This document shows positions 35,788 through 43,163 of a stretch of DNA of 64,000 bases, piece after piece. Each line of letters starts with the position of its first letter. Position 1 is the first letter of the stretch. The notes under the pieces were generated by a model. It had not been told where the DNA came from, ran no database searches, and worked only from the letters and a program-made list of their open reading frames with translations. The position numbers were made by a program, and so were the translations under genes. This stretch comes from Candidatus Viadribacter manganicus (GTDB lineage Bacteria; Pseudomonadota; Alphaproteobacteria; Caulobacterales; Aquidulcibacteraceae), in assembly GCF_001679665.1 (NCBI RefSeq), contig NZ_CP013244.1, positions 2,426,980-2,490,979 on the forward strand, read 5' to 3'.

Positions 35788-35825
35788 CTTGACGGCCTTG
35801 GCTCTGAGTTCTACGTCCGTAATAC

Positions 35826-35837
35826 TTGTAGATACAA
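35826..35837. promoter_or_regulatory. MarR-type operator palindrome
   Basis: TTGTA-GA-TACAA is a 12-bp inverted repeat with a 2-base centre, in the 65-bp gap between the divergent MarR and thioesterase starts. The position and form suit autorepression and control of the operon. Confidence 0.6.
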
Positions 35838-35852
35838 ATAAGGCAAGTCGAG

Positions 35853-36347
35853 ATGGCTGACGCCTCTTCCCAAGACGCTAAATCCGCAGCTCAGGCGCTG
35901 CTCGGTATGTCGGGCCTTGAGGCGATGCGTTTTCTCTTGGCCGGCAATCATCCGCCGCCGTCGATCGCGATCACGTTGGGGTTTACGCTCGCTGAGGTCG
36001 ACGATGGACGGGCCGTCTTTTTGGGTGATCCGACGGATCGCATCCTTAATCCGCTTGGCATCGTTCACGGCGGCTGGGCGCTTACGTTGATCGATAGCTG
36101 CACGGGGTGCGCGGCGCACACGACGCTGCCCGCTGGCGTCGGCTACACAAGTGTCGAGACCAAGACCAATTTCGTACGCGCGATTAGTCCGGATACAGGG
36201 CAAGTGCGGGCTGAAGGCGTTGTGCTCTCGCGCGGTCGCAGCATCATCACCACTGAAGGCAAGCTAATCGATTCACGCGGTCGCCTGTTGGCGCACGGGA
36301 CCTCGACGATTATGGTGCTGCGCAAAGAAGGAAGGTCATCTCAATGA
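35853..36347 (+). CDS. PaaI-type hotdog thioesterase
   Basis: The 164-residue acyl-CoA thioesterase of the 4HBT/PaaI group has a LNPLGIVHGGWALTLIDSC core (HGG motif of the hotdog active site), TTLPAGVGYTSVETKTNFVR and a C-terminal strand pair with VLSRGRSIITTEGKLID. It hydrolyses an acyl-CoA of unknown chain, probably as a release or detoxification step. First gene of a three-gene operon with thiolase and DUF2332, all overlapping by 4 bases. Confidence 0.88.
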   Translation: MADASSQDAKSAAQALLGMSGLEAMRFLLAGNHPPPSIAITLGFTLAEVDDGRAVFLGDPTDRILNPLGIVHGGWALTLIDSCTGCAAHTTLPAGVGYTSVETKTNFVRAISPDTGQVRAEGVVLSRGRSIITTEGKLIDSRGRLLAHGTSTIMVLRKEGRSSQ

Positions 36348-37507
36348 GCCAGGAAGATATCGTCATCGTCGGCATGGCCCGAACGCCTATGGGCGGTTTG
36401 CTGGGTGAACTTGCAAATCTCTCGGCGCCAGAACTTGGCGCAGTGGCGGTGAAGGCTGCGGTCAAGGAAGCGGGCGTCGCGAGCGCGGATGCGATCTTTA
36501 TGGGCAATGTGCTGAGCGCGGGATTGGGGCAGGCGCCGGCTCGTCAGGCTGCGCTGAAGGCGGGGCTCGATAAAGGCACGCAGGCCGTGACGCTGAACAA
36601 GATGTGCGGTTCAGGGCTGCAGGCGGTGGCGATGGCGCGTCAAGCGCTGCTCTCGGGTGAGAGTGATGTGGTGATCGCCGGCGGCATGGAAAGCATGACC
36701 CGCGCGCCGTTCCTGATGCAGAAGCACCGGGCTGGTCAGAAGTACGGTCATGACAAACTGTTCGACCATATGGCGCTCGATGGTCTTGAGGACGCTTACG
36801 AAGGCAACGCCATGGGCGTGTATGCCGATCAGGCGGCGAAGGACTACCAATTCACCCGCGAGGCGCAGGATGCCTACGCGCTTGAAACGCTGCGCCGCGC
36901 TCAGAGCGCCACCAATGAAGGTCGTTTTAAACGCGAGATCGTCGCAATTGAACTGAAGACGGGCGTGCTCGATACAGATGAACTTCCGCGCAAGGCCAAG
37001 CCGGATAAGATTCCGTCTTTGAAACCGGCGTTCACGGCGGACGGCACGGTCACGGCGGCGAATGCCTCGGCGATTTCAGATGGCGCGGCGGCTTTGGTGC
37101 TGATGCGTCGCGGCGATGCTGAAAAGCAGGGCAAGAAAATTATTGCGACGATCGTTGCGCAGTCTTCACACGCGCAAGAGCCGCAGAAGTTCACTTCGGC
37201 GCCGGTTCCGGCGATCCAGAAGGCGCTCTCGCGCGCCGGCTGGAAGCCTAGCGATGTCGATCTTTGGGAAATCAACGAAGCGTTTGCCATCGTGCCGATG
37301 ATTGCGATGAAGGAGCTTGGCATCAGCCATGACATCATCAACGTGAATGGCGGCGCCTGTGCGTTGGGTCACCCGATAGGCGCCTCCGGCGCGCGCGTGC
37401 TCGTGACGTTGCTGGCGGCGCTTGAAGAGCGCGGCGCCAAGCGCGGCGTCGCTTCGCTCTGTATCGGCGGCGGCGAAGGCATCGCTCTTGCGGTGGAACG
37501 CGCGTGA
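36344..37507 (+). CDS. Acetyl-CoA C-acetyltransferase (thiolase)
   Basis: The 387-residue thiolase condenses or cleaves acetyl/acyl-CoA units. The nucleophilic Cys88 lies in LNKMCGSGLQAV, and GGMESMTRAPFL follows. NEAFA contributes the oxyanion Asn, and GGACALGHPIGASGAR the His. The second Cys is in CIGGGEG. The pattern fits biosynthetic-type acetoacetyl-CoA thiolases (phaA/atoB), but degradative use in the same operon as a thioesterase is equally possible. It overlaps its neighbours on both sides. Confidence 0.92.
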   Translation: MSQEDIVIVGMARTPMGGLLGELANLSAPELGAVAVKAAVKEAGVASADAIFMGNVLSAGLGQAPARQAALKAGLDKGTQAVTLNKMCGSGLQAVAMARQALLSGESDVVIAGGMESMTRAPFLMQKHRAGQKYGHDKLFDHMALDGLEDAYEGNAMGVYADQAAKDYQFTREAQDAYALETLRRAQSATNEGRFKREIVAIELKTGVLDTDELPRKAKPDKIPSLKPAFTADGTVTAANASAISDGAAALVLMRRGDAEKQGKKIIATIVAQSSHAQEPQKFTSAPVPAIQKALSRAGWKPSDVDLWEINEAFAIVPMIAMKELGISHDIINVNGGACALGHPIGASGARVLVTLLAALEERGAKRGVASLCIGGGEGIALAVERA

Positions 37508-38556
37508 ACGAAAAGATCCTCGCGCACTTCGCTGAGCAGGCGATGTATTGCGACATGTTCGGGTCGCCGTTTACCTCGCAGCTGATCAGGGCAATGAGCG
37601 AGGATTACCAGAGCGGCGGCCCGATTGCGGCGCAGCTCGAGGAGTGGAACACGAGCCCGCGCGCCGATGCGTTAGCGCTTCGTCTGGCGGGCTATTTCCA
37701 TCATGCCGTGCTTGTCGGACGCGAAGCCGCGTTGGCGGCGCATTATCCGTCCAGCCTAGCAAATTGGAGCATCGAGGACGTTTGGCCATTGGCGCGTGCA
37801 CTGCTTGAGCGTGAGCCGAATGCGGCTGCCGCCTTCATTCGCTCGGCGCCGCAAACCAATGAAACGCGCCGTTCGATTGCTTTGCTTGCGGCGTTCTTGA
37901 GGTTTGCGGATTCCTGGAAGGGCGAGGTCGACATGCTCGAGATCGGCGCCAGCGCCGGCCTCAACATGAATTGGGATTTGTACACGTATCAAACCAAGAG
38001 CTGGGCCTGGGGTGCGCAAGGTCCGGTGCAGATCGACACTGACTGGAATGGTCCGCCACCGCCGATAGCCGACATCGCCGTGCGCCATCGCGCCGCTTGC
38101 GATCTCAATCCGCTCGACATCAGTGACGAGCATGAGCGGCTGCAATTGCGATCTTACGTGTGGCCGGATCAACCGGAACGGTTGGCGCGATTTGATGGCG
38201 CGGTGGCGTTGGCGCGCGAGACTGGCGTTCACGTAGAGCGGGCAGATGCGGCGCACTGGTTGGCGCAGAAGCTGAGCGCGCGCGCCGACGATGCAGCAAC
38301 GATCGTGTACCACTCGGTGTTTTTGCAATATCCCCCGCGTGAGGCGCGCGAGGCGATTGTTGATGCGATCTTATCGGCCGGCGCCCGTGCGACCGAACGT
38401 GCGCCACTGGCTTGGGTACGGCTCGAGCCGGAAGCGCTGACGGACGATGCGCGCGATAGCCCGCGGATGGTGATCGATGTCACGACGTGGCCAGGGGCGA
38501 AGCGCCGGATCGTTGGCTACACCGATGGTCACGTCCGCGCGGTGTACGCCGTTTAA
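37504..38556 (+). CDS. DUF2332 family protein
   Basis: The 350-residue protein of unknown function has a Rossmann/methyltransferase-like core motif MLEIGASAGLNMNWD, consistent with an SAM-type nucleotide pocket. A conserved YHSVFLQYP segment and TTWPGAKRRIVGYTDGH near the end match DUF2332 proteins. The GTG start at 37504 overlaps the thiolase stop. Its position in an acyl-CoA operon suggests a role in the same pathway, but nothing in the sequence defines the reaction. Confidence 0.75.
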   Translation: MNEKILAHFAEQAMYCDMFGSPFTSQLIRAMSEDYQSGGPIAAQLEEWNTSPRADALALRLAGYFHHAVLVGREAALAAHYPSSLANWSIEDVWPLARALLEREPNAAAAFIRSAPQTNETRRSIALLAAFLRFADSWKGEVDMLEIGASAGLNMNWDLYTYQTKSWAWGAQGPVQIDTDWNGPPPPIADIAVRHRAACDLNPLDISDEHERLQLRSYVWPDQPERLARFDGAVALARETGVHVERADAAHWLAQKLSARADDAATIVYHSVFLQYPPREAREAIVDAILSAGARATERAPLAWVRLEPEALTDDARDSPRMVIDVTTWPGAKRRIVGYTDGHVRAVYAV

Positions 38557-38559
38557 AAC

Positions 38560-38739
38560 TCAGCGCAGTTTTGCGATGGCAAGGCCGTCAGCCTTGGCGC
38601 GTGTCTTGATCGATTCTTCGCTGCGGGTGAGCGATTTTGAGATCGCCTTCAATGACATGCCTTTCTTGGCATACATGTGCAGCTTTTGAATTTCTTCGCT
38701 GGTCCACGGCTGCTTATGGCGTTCAAATCGCTCGGTCAT
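38560..38739 (-). CDS. Small SANT/Myb-like DNA-binding protein
   Basis: A 59-residue protein starting MTERFERHKQPWTSEEIQKL and continuing YAKKGMSLKAISKSLTRSEESI, then a basic C-terminus. WTSEEIQKL...GMSLKAISKSLTRS..SI resembles a single Myb/SANT or GcrA-like helix-turn-helix. The ATG at 38739 has a perfect AGGAG six bases upstream. It begins nine bases after the DUF3754 gene and so is probably its operon partner. Below the length at which automated callers are reliable, but codon use, ribosome site and domain pattern all support it. Confidence 0.8.
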   Translation of the reverse strand: MTERFERHKQPWTSEEIQKLHMYAKKGMSLKAISKSLTRSEESIKTRAKADGLAIAKLR

Positions 38740-38748
38740 GCCGCACTC

Positions 38749-40014
38749 CTATTGTCTGCGCGCCGAGAAGTTGAAGAGACTGTCCCAAGCAAGGTCGAGT
38801 TTGGCGAGCGCTTCGGGTGGTGCGATCGCGGTATAGCTTTCGCCTTCGCGCGCCACGAGCCCTAAGCGCTCAAGCTTGCCGAGGGCGTCGTGAATTTCGA
38901 AATCGATCTGAAGAGAAAGGCGCTCGCGGAGGAACGTTTCGCAGAAATTGTCGATCTCGGCCTTCGCGAGCGGGCGGCCTTCGCGGCGAAGGATCGCATA
39001 AGCGAGGAACGCCTCCTTCGCGTCTTGCTCTTCGCCGGCGCCGATCAGGAGGTCGAGCACGCCGCTATTGTTGGCGATATTGCGGAAATAGACGGTGTCG
39101 GCGAGCTGCTTCTGATAGCGCAGGGTTTGCGCTTCGTACTTAAGGCGCTGGCGCATGATGAACGCGCCGACGGCGACCAAGCCCGAAACGGCGGCGAGGG
39201 CGCGCTTTAGTTCGCTTTCCTCGATTGCGCCTTGGGCGCCAAAATAGGCGGCAAGCACAGCGAAGATGACCGTCAGCGCCGGCCACAGATTGAGCAGAAC
39301 CGGAACGCCGGCAACAACCGCGGGACCGGCGAGCATGGCCTGATCGCGGGGCCGCATGCTTGGGCGCGCGCCCGGATGCAAGGTCACGAGTTCGGGACCC
39401 GCGACGCTTCGGAAGTGCTTCACGAGCGCCGCGCCTTGGCGCACGCCGCGGCGCATGCGTTTCAAAGCGCGGCGATCTTCGCGCGCCGCCGCTTCGTCTT
39501 CGGCCTTGAAGCCGACGAGCACGACAACGTCGTTCATCGTCTGCACTTCGATTTGTTCGCGCTGCAGACCGAACCATTTTTTGAACGAGAGTGTTTCGAT
39601 GTGAGCGCCGCGCGCAAAAAAGCGTACGCGGCGGATGCCGCCGACCGACGGTTTGATCGCCAGCCCTGTGATGCGCTTGGTGGCTTCGCGGCTTTGCACC
39701 GTGTCGGGATCGATCTCTACGAAATTGGCGCGCGCAAGAGCGTCGCCGAAGTCGCGTTCGAAGGCTTCGAAGGCGCGCAGGGTGACGTCGCGTCGAGACG
39801 CCGGCGCGTCGGGATCGAGCGGATCGTAAAGCGCCTTCAATGCTTCGAGCTCCGCGTGCGCTTCGTGGTGAAGCAAAGCGCCGAGCAATTTCAGCACGTC
39901 CGCCATGGCCTGCGTCTCGCCAGGCGGCCCTGCCGCGGCGATGGCTTCGGCCAGCTCGGCCTTGCGAACAGCGATGTATCCGTCCCGCCGTGGCGGTGTC
40001 GTCCCCTCAGACAT
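38749..40014 (-). CDS. DUF3754 (TMEM143-like) membrane protein
   Basis: The 421-residue protein has a soluble N-terminal region of about 220 residues containing RVRFFARGAHIETLSFKKWFG, the DUF3754 landmark. Two to three hydrophobic helices follow (VVAGVPVLLNLWPALTVIFAVL; LAAVSGLVAVGAFIM), then a cytoplasmic tail with YFRNIANNSGVLDLLIGAGEEQDAKEA and a winged-helix-like end. The family includes bacterial proteins and mitochondrial TMEM143; no function is established. It is followed nine bases later by the small DNA-binding-like gene. Confidence 0.8.
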   Translation of the reverse strand: MSEGTTPPRRDGYIAVRKAELAEAIAAAGPPGETQAMADVLKLLGALLHHEAHAELEALKALYDPLDPDAPASRRDVTLRAFEAFERDFGDALARANFVEIDPDTVQSREATKRITGLAIKPSVGGIRRVRFFARGAHIETLSFKKWFGLQREQIEVQTMNDVVVLVGFKAEDEAAAREDRRALKRMRRGVRQGAALVKHFRSVAGPELVTLHPGARPSMRPRDQAMLAGPAVVAGVPVLLNLWPALTVIFAVLAAYFGAQGAIEESELKRALAAVSGLVAVGAFIMRQRLKYEAQTLRYQKQLADTVYFRNIANNSGVLDLLIGAGEEQDAKEAFLAYAILRREGRPLAKAEIDNFCETFLRERLSLQIDFEIHDALGKLERLGLVAREGESYTAIAPPEALAKLDLAWDSLFNFSARRQ

Positions 40015-40113
40015 GGGGCAGTGCTAACCCAGCGCGCGGCCGGACGCTATGCGGAACGGCGGTTGCGAAGGTCGCGGAAGCCGGTGAAACTGGCGCCCGA
40101 AGAGGGGGGGCTA

Positions 40114-40995
40114 ATGCGGGCAAACGGGCTGATCGCGGTGATTTTTGGCGCTGTCCTATTGACAACGGCCGCGCCCGCGACGGCGCAGCAACAGCGCGAT
40201 CCCTTTAACGGCCAGTTCGGCGCGCTCGAAATTGCGCCGACGCCGGCGGACGCGGTGCGTTTGGCGCGGCTCATGGGCGACACGCTAAATAGCCTGCAGC
40301 CGCAACGTCCGGGCGTGCAGGACGTTTATCTGCTCAGTGTTTCGTTCTGGGGTGATCCTGTATTCGAGCGCGAGGCGGTGCAGGCCGAAGAGATTTTGCG
40401 CCCGCATCTTGGCGCCGATGGGCGCTCGATCATCTTGTCGGCAGGTGGCCAAGGCACGCGCGCGTACGCAGCCGCGACGCCGGACAATTTCGCCGCCGCG
40501 ATCGGTTACATTGGCGCGACAATGGATCCGAACGAAGATCTGTTCGTGCTGTTCTTCACGACGCACGGTCAGTCGGACGGCGTGGCGGCAATTCGCGAGC
40601 ACAATCGCGTGTTCGCAGGTTTACGCCCCGCGCATCTTAGCACCATGCTTTCGCAGGCAAACATCCAGAACCGTGTGGTGATTGTTTCGGCGTGTTTCTC
40701 CGGCTCTTTCATCGGCCCGCTGATGACGGATAACACCGTGATCATGACTGCTGCGGCGCCGGACAGATCCTCGTTTGGCTGCCAGCCGCAGAACAATTGG
40801 ACGTTCTTTGGCGATGCTTACTTCAATCGTAGCGTTCGTGAGAATGGCGACATGATTGGATCATTCGATCGCGCCAAGCGGCTGATCGCGCAATGGGAGC
40901 GCGAGCAGAATTTGTCGCCGCCTTCGAACCCGCAAATCTATGTTGGCCAGCGCGGCGCGGCGATGTTGCGCCAAGCAGAGCGCAACGCGCACTAA
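40114..40995 (+). CDS. C13 family (legumain/caspase-like) cysteine peptidase, exported
   Basis: The 293-residue clan CD peptidase has a signal peptide (MRANGLIAVIFGAVLLTTAA..ATAQ). The catalytic dyad is His151 in FVLFFTTHGQSDG and Cys194 in VIVSACFSGSFIGPL, each after a hydrophobic strand as in legumain and caspases. Substrate specificity is unknown; likely periplasmic. The ATG at 40114 has a strong GAGGGGGGG site. The frame is open far upstream (to 39232), but that part is antisense to DUF3754. Its stop overlaps the convergent Lrp gene by 4 bases. Confidence 0.87.
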   Translation: MRANGLIAVIFGAVLLTTAAPATAQQQRDPFNGQFGALEIAPTPADAVRLARLMGDTLNSLQPQRPGVQDVYLLSVSFWGDPVFEREAVQAEEILRPHLGADGRSIILSAGGQGTRAYAAATPDNFAAAIGYIGATMDPNEDLFVLFFTTHGQSDGVAAIREHNRVFAGLRPAHLSTMLSQANIQNRVVIVSACFSGSFIGPLMTDNTVIMTAAAPDRSSFGCQPQNNWTFFGDAYFNRSVRENGDMIGSFDRAKRLIAQWEREQNLSPPSNPQIYVGQRGAAMLRQAERNAH

Positions 40996-41483
40996 CCTTC
41001 GAGATCGCCGGCAATCAGTTCCAGCGGCGCCGCAGTGGTGCGCTTGGCGGCGCGCATCACGATGCGTGATTGCACGTCGCTGACGAGACCAAGTCCCAGC
41101 ATCTTATCGCGCAGGAAGTCGTCGTAGGCGTGCATGTCTTTGGTGATGACGCGCAACATGTAGTCGACAGCGCCTGTGACGGTTGCGCAATCGACCACTT
41201 CCGGCCATTTGGTCACTGCGGCTTCGAACTTCTCCAAGTTTTCGCGCGACGGCAGCTGCAGCTTCACCGAGGCAAACACTTCGAACGTGAGGCCAAGCTT
41301 TTCGTGATCGAGCAGGGTGACTTGTTGCTTGATCACGCCAGCCTTCTTCAAACGCTCGATGCGGCGCCAAGCAGGAGAGGACGAAAGGCCGACCTTAGCG
41401 GCGATGTCCGCGATCGACAGGCTGGCGTCCTGCTGGAGGAGGTCGAGGATGCGGGCGTCGATGGCGTCGAGCGGTTCGGACAA
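40992..41483 (-). CDS. Lrp/AsnC family transcriptional regulator
   Basis: The 163-residue regulator has an N-terminal helix-turn-helix (DARILDLLQQDASLSIADIA, GLSSSPAWRRIERLKKAGVI) and a C-terminal RAM ligand-binding domain (WPEVVDCATVTGAVDYMLRV). It starts with an unusual TTG at 41483, supported by GGGAGG six bases upstream and by homology from the second codon. Probably controls amino acid metabolism; targets are not evident, since its neighbours are a convergent peptidase and tRNA-Met. Confidence 0.92.
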   Translation of the reverse strand: MSEPLDAIDARILDLLQQDASLSIADIAAKVGLSSSPAWRRIERLKKAGVIKQQVTLLDHEKLGLTFEVFASVKLQLPSRENLEKFEAAVTKWPEVVDCATVTGAVDYMLRVITKDMHAYDDFLRDKMLGLGLVSDVQSRIVMRAAKRTTAAPLELIAGDLEG

Positions 41484-41663
41484 AATTGCCTCCCAAGTGC
41501 CTTATGGCGGCAGGTTGTCCCATGCTTGCGCCGCACGTTGCTGTTTCGCAAGGCCAGGCGGGTCATATGGCGAAAGGAAGTTGCGTTTTGGCGTCTGGAC
41601 TGGTGCGAAATGCGCCTGGACGGCTTGCCCGGCGCGCTCGCCGCGCGTATGTGACCGCCCTTC

Positions 41664-41740
41664 GGTGGCGTAGCTCATCTGGTTAGAGCGTGGGATTCAT
41701 AACCCCAAGGTAGGTGGTTCAAGTCCACCCGCCACCACCA
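41664..41740 (+). tRNA. tRNA-Met (CAT, elongator type)
   Basis: A 77-nt cloverleaf with encoded CCA. Acceptor GGTGGCG pairs with CGCCACC. The D arm is GCTC/GAGC, the anticodon loop TTCATAA (CAT), and the T arm GGTGG-TTCAAGT-CCACC. The base next to the anticodon loop forms an A-C mismatch (31-39). The perfectly paired first acceptor base pair argues against an initiator tRNA. A recombinase relic follows 200 bp downstream. Confidence 0.94.
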
Positions 41741-41946
41741 ACCACCCCAGAGTTTCGATAGTCCGGGGGCGTGGGGGGCAAAAATCCCCGCCAATTCGGC
41801 GACCTTGCGTTTCAACTCCGCGATAGAGAGACCGCCAACGTCGCGAATTGGCGCTTGGATGGCGGTTCATCTCTCGGGGCAGATTTCAAGCCTTGGGCTT
41901 TTTCGCCAGAGACCGATTGGCGGCGTCTGCGTGGTGATCGCTCAGG

Positions 41947-42138
41947 CTATGCGAATTGCTCGCCCCATCGCAGCGGGATCGTCGCCTTGATCAGACTGAT
42001 CAGAGACAGCCTCGGCGGTTGGCGTCCATCGAGAATCGCTTCGACTAGGTCTGGCGCCAGAAAAGCGAGCGGCATCGACGCGTTCGAGCCTGAGTTTGTT
42101 TTTGGGATTAAGCTGACCCACCAATGCGTCGATAACAA
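41947..42138 (-). pseudogene. C-terminal relic of a site-specific (serine-type) recombinase
   Basis: On the minus strand the frame encodes SMPLAFLAPDLVEAILDGRQ, followed by PPRLSLISLIK and IPLRWGEQFA and then a stop. This is the characteristic tail (LTLLAPDIVEAILDGRQP...PL.W.EQ) of large serine recombinases in alphaproteobacterial elements. The conserved part upstream is out of frame or missing, and no catalytic domain is present. The rest of 41741-42236 holds no intact gene. Recognition is by motif memory. Confidence 0.6.
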
Positions 42139-42236
42139 CCGATGATCATCCCGACGCGGAGTCGAACCGTTCTACGAAAATCGACATTGCTGGCGGCGTT
42201 GTCGGCCGGTGAAAGTCAACCTGCTTCGGTGGCAAC

Positions 42237-43163
42237 TCACGACCGCTTTGACCCGGCCAAGGCGCGCTTCAGCGCATAGGCAGAGTTGGCACGCGCCTTG
42301 GTTGCCATGGTTGCGCTCGGCGCATGCATGAACCCGTGGACGCCGCCGGCGTATACATCGAATTCGACTTCAACGCCGGCCAACTCAAGTGCGCGCGCGA
42401 AGCGAGCGTTTTCGCTGAAGAATAGATCGCTATCACCAACCGCAAGATAGGTTGGAGGCATTCCCGAGAGGTCAGGCGCGCGGCCTGGCGCGGCGTAGAT
42501 TGGAACGGAGGAGGCGGCGAGGGCGTCGCCGAGATAACAACGCCAACCGAACTGATTGCTTCGTCCGCTCCAGACCGGCACATTGTCTGCTCCACCGCTT
42601 GCAGCAGTGCGGTCATCAAGCATTGGATAGATCAGGTGGAGAAAGGCCGGCCGGTTTTTGCCGGCGTCGCGAAGCTTGAGCGCCAGCCCTGCAGCTAGTC
42701 CGCCGCCTGCGCTTTCCCCGATGACGCCAATGCGCGAGGTGTTAATGCGCCATCGTGCAGCGTCGGTGAGGAGAAGGGCAAAGGCGGCCGCACAATCGTC
42801 TAGAGGAGCAGGATACTGAGCCTCCGGCGCCAAGCGATAGTCCACGGATGCGATGATACATTGAGTTTCCGCAGCGAGCGCCCGCATCGATGGCGCGTCT
42901 GATTGAGCACTGCCGCCAACGAATCCACCACCGTGCATATGGAGGGCGCATGGCATTGCTGTGTGATCGCTAAGGGGGCGATGCATCAACAAGAGTACGC
43001 CCGGAGAACTCGGCAGTGTCACCGATTCAGAGATGACTCGTAGGTCATCCGGTTGTGCCACCACGCCCATCGTCATCTTGCGAAAGTCGTTGAGGGTTTC
43101 GGCGCTCAGATGGAAATTCTTGAAGCGCCCCACAAACTCGCAAAGCTCAGGGTCAATATTCAC
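42237..43163 (-). CDS. Alpha/beta-hydrolase of the hormone-sensitive-lipase family (esterase)
   Basis: The 308-residue esterase has the HSL signature: HMHGGGFVGG (oxyanion hole), nucleophile Ser in IGESAGGGLA, Asp in YLAVGDSDLFF and His in GGVHGFMHA. It cleaves small esters or amides; natural substrate unknown. I take the GTG at 43163, which forms a GTGA overlap with the transketolase-like stop. A TTG at 43184 is possible but has no ribosome site. Last gene of the acyl-CoA synthetase/transketolase operon at the left edge of the catabolic block. Confidence 0.85.
   Translation of the reverse strand: MNIDPELCEFVGRFKNFHLSAETLNDFRKMTMGVVAQPDDLRVISESVTLPSSPGVLLLMHRPLSDHTAMPCALHMHGGGFVGGSAQSDAPSMRALAAETQCIIASVDYRLAPEAQYPAPLDDCAAAFALLLTDAARWRINTSRIGVIGESAGGGLAAGLALKLRDAGKNRPAFLHLIYPMLDDRTAASGGADNVPVWSGRSNQFGWRCYLGDALAASSVPIYAAPGRAPDLSGMPPTYLAVGDSDLFFSENARFARALELAGVEVEFDVYAGGVHGFMHAPSATMATKARANSAYALKRALAGSKRS

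Noticed and set aside
39232..40113. Plus-strand frame fused upstream of the C13 peptidase
   Set aside because: It is antisense to the well-supported DUF3754 gene. The signal peptide and ribosome site place the real start at 40114.
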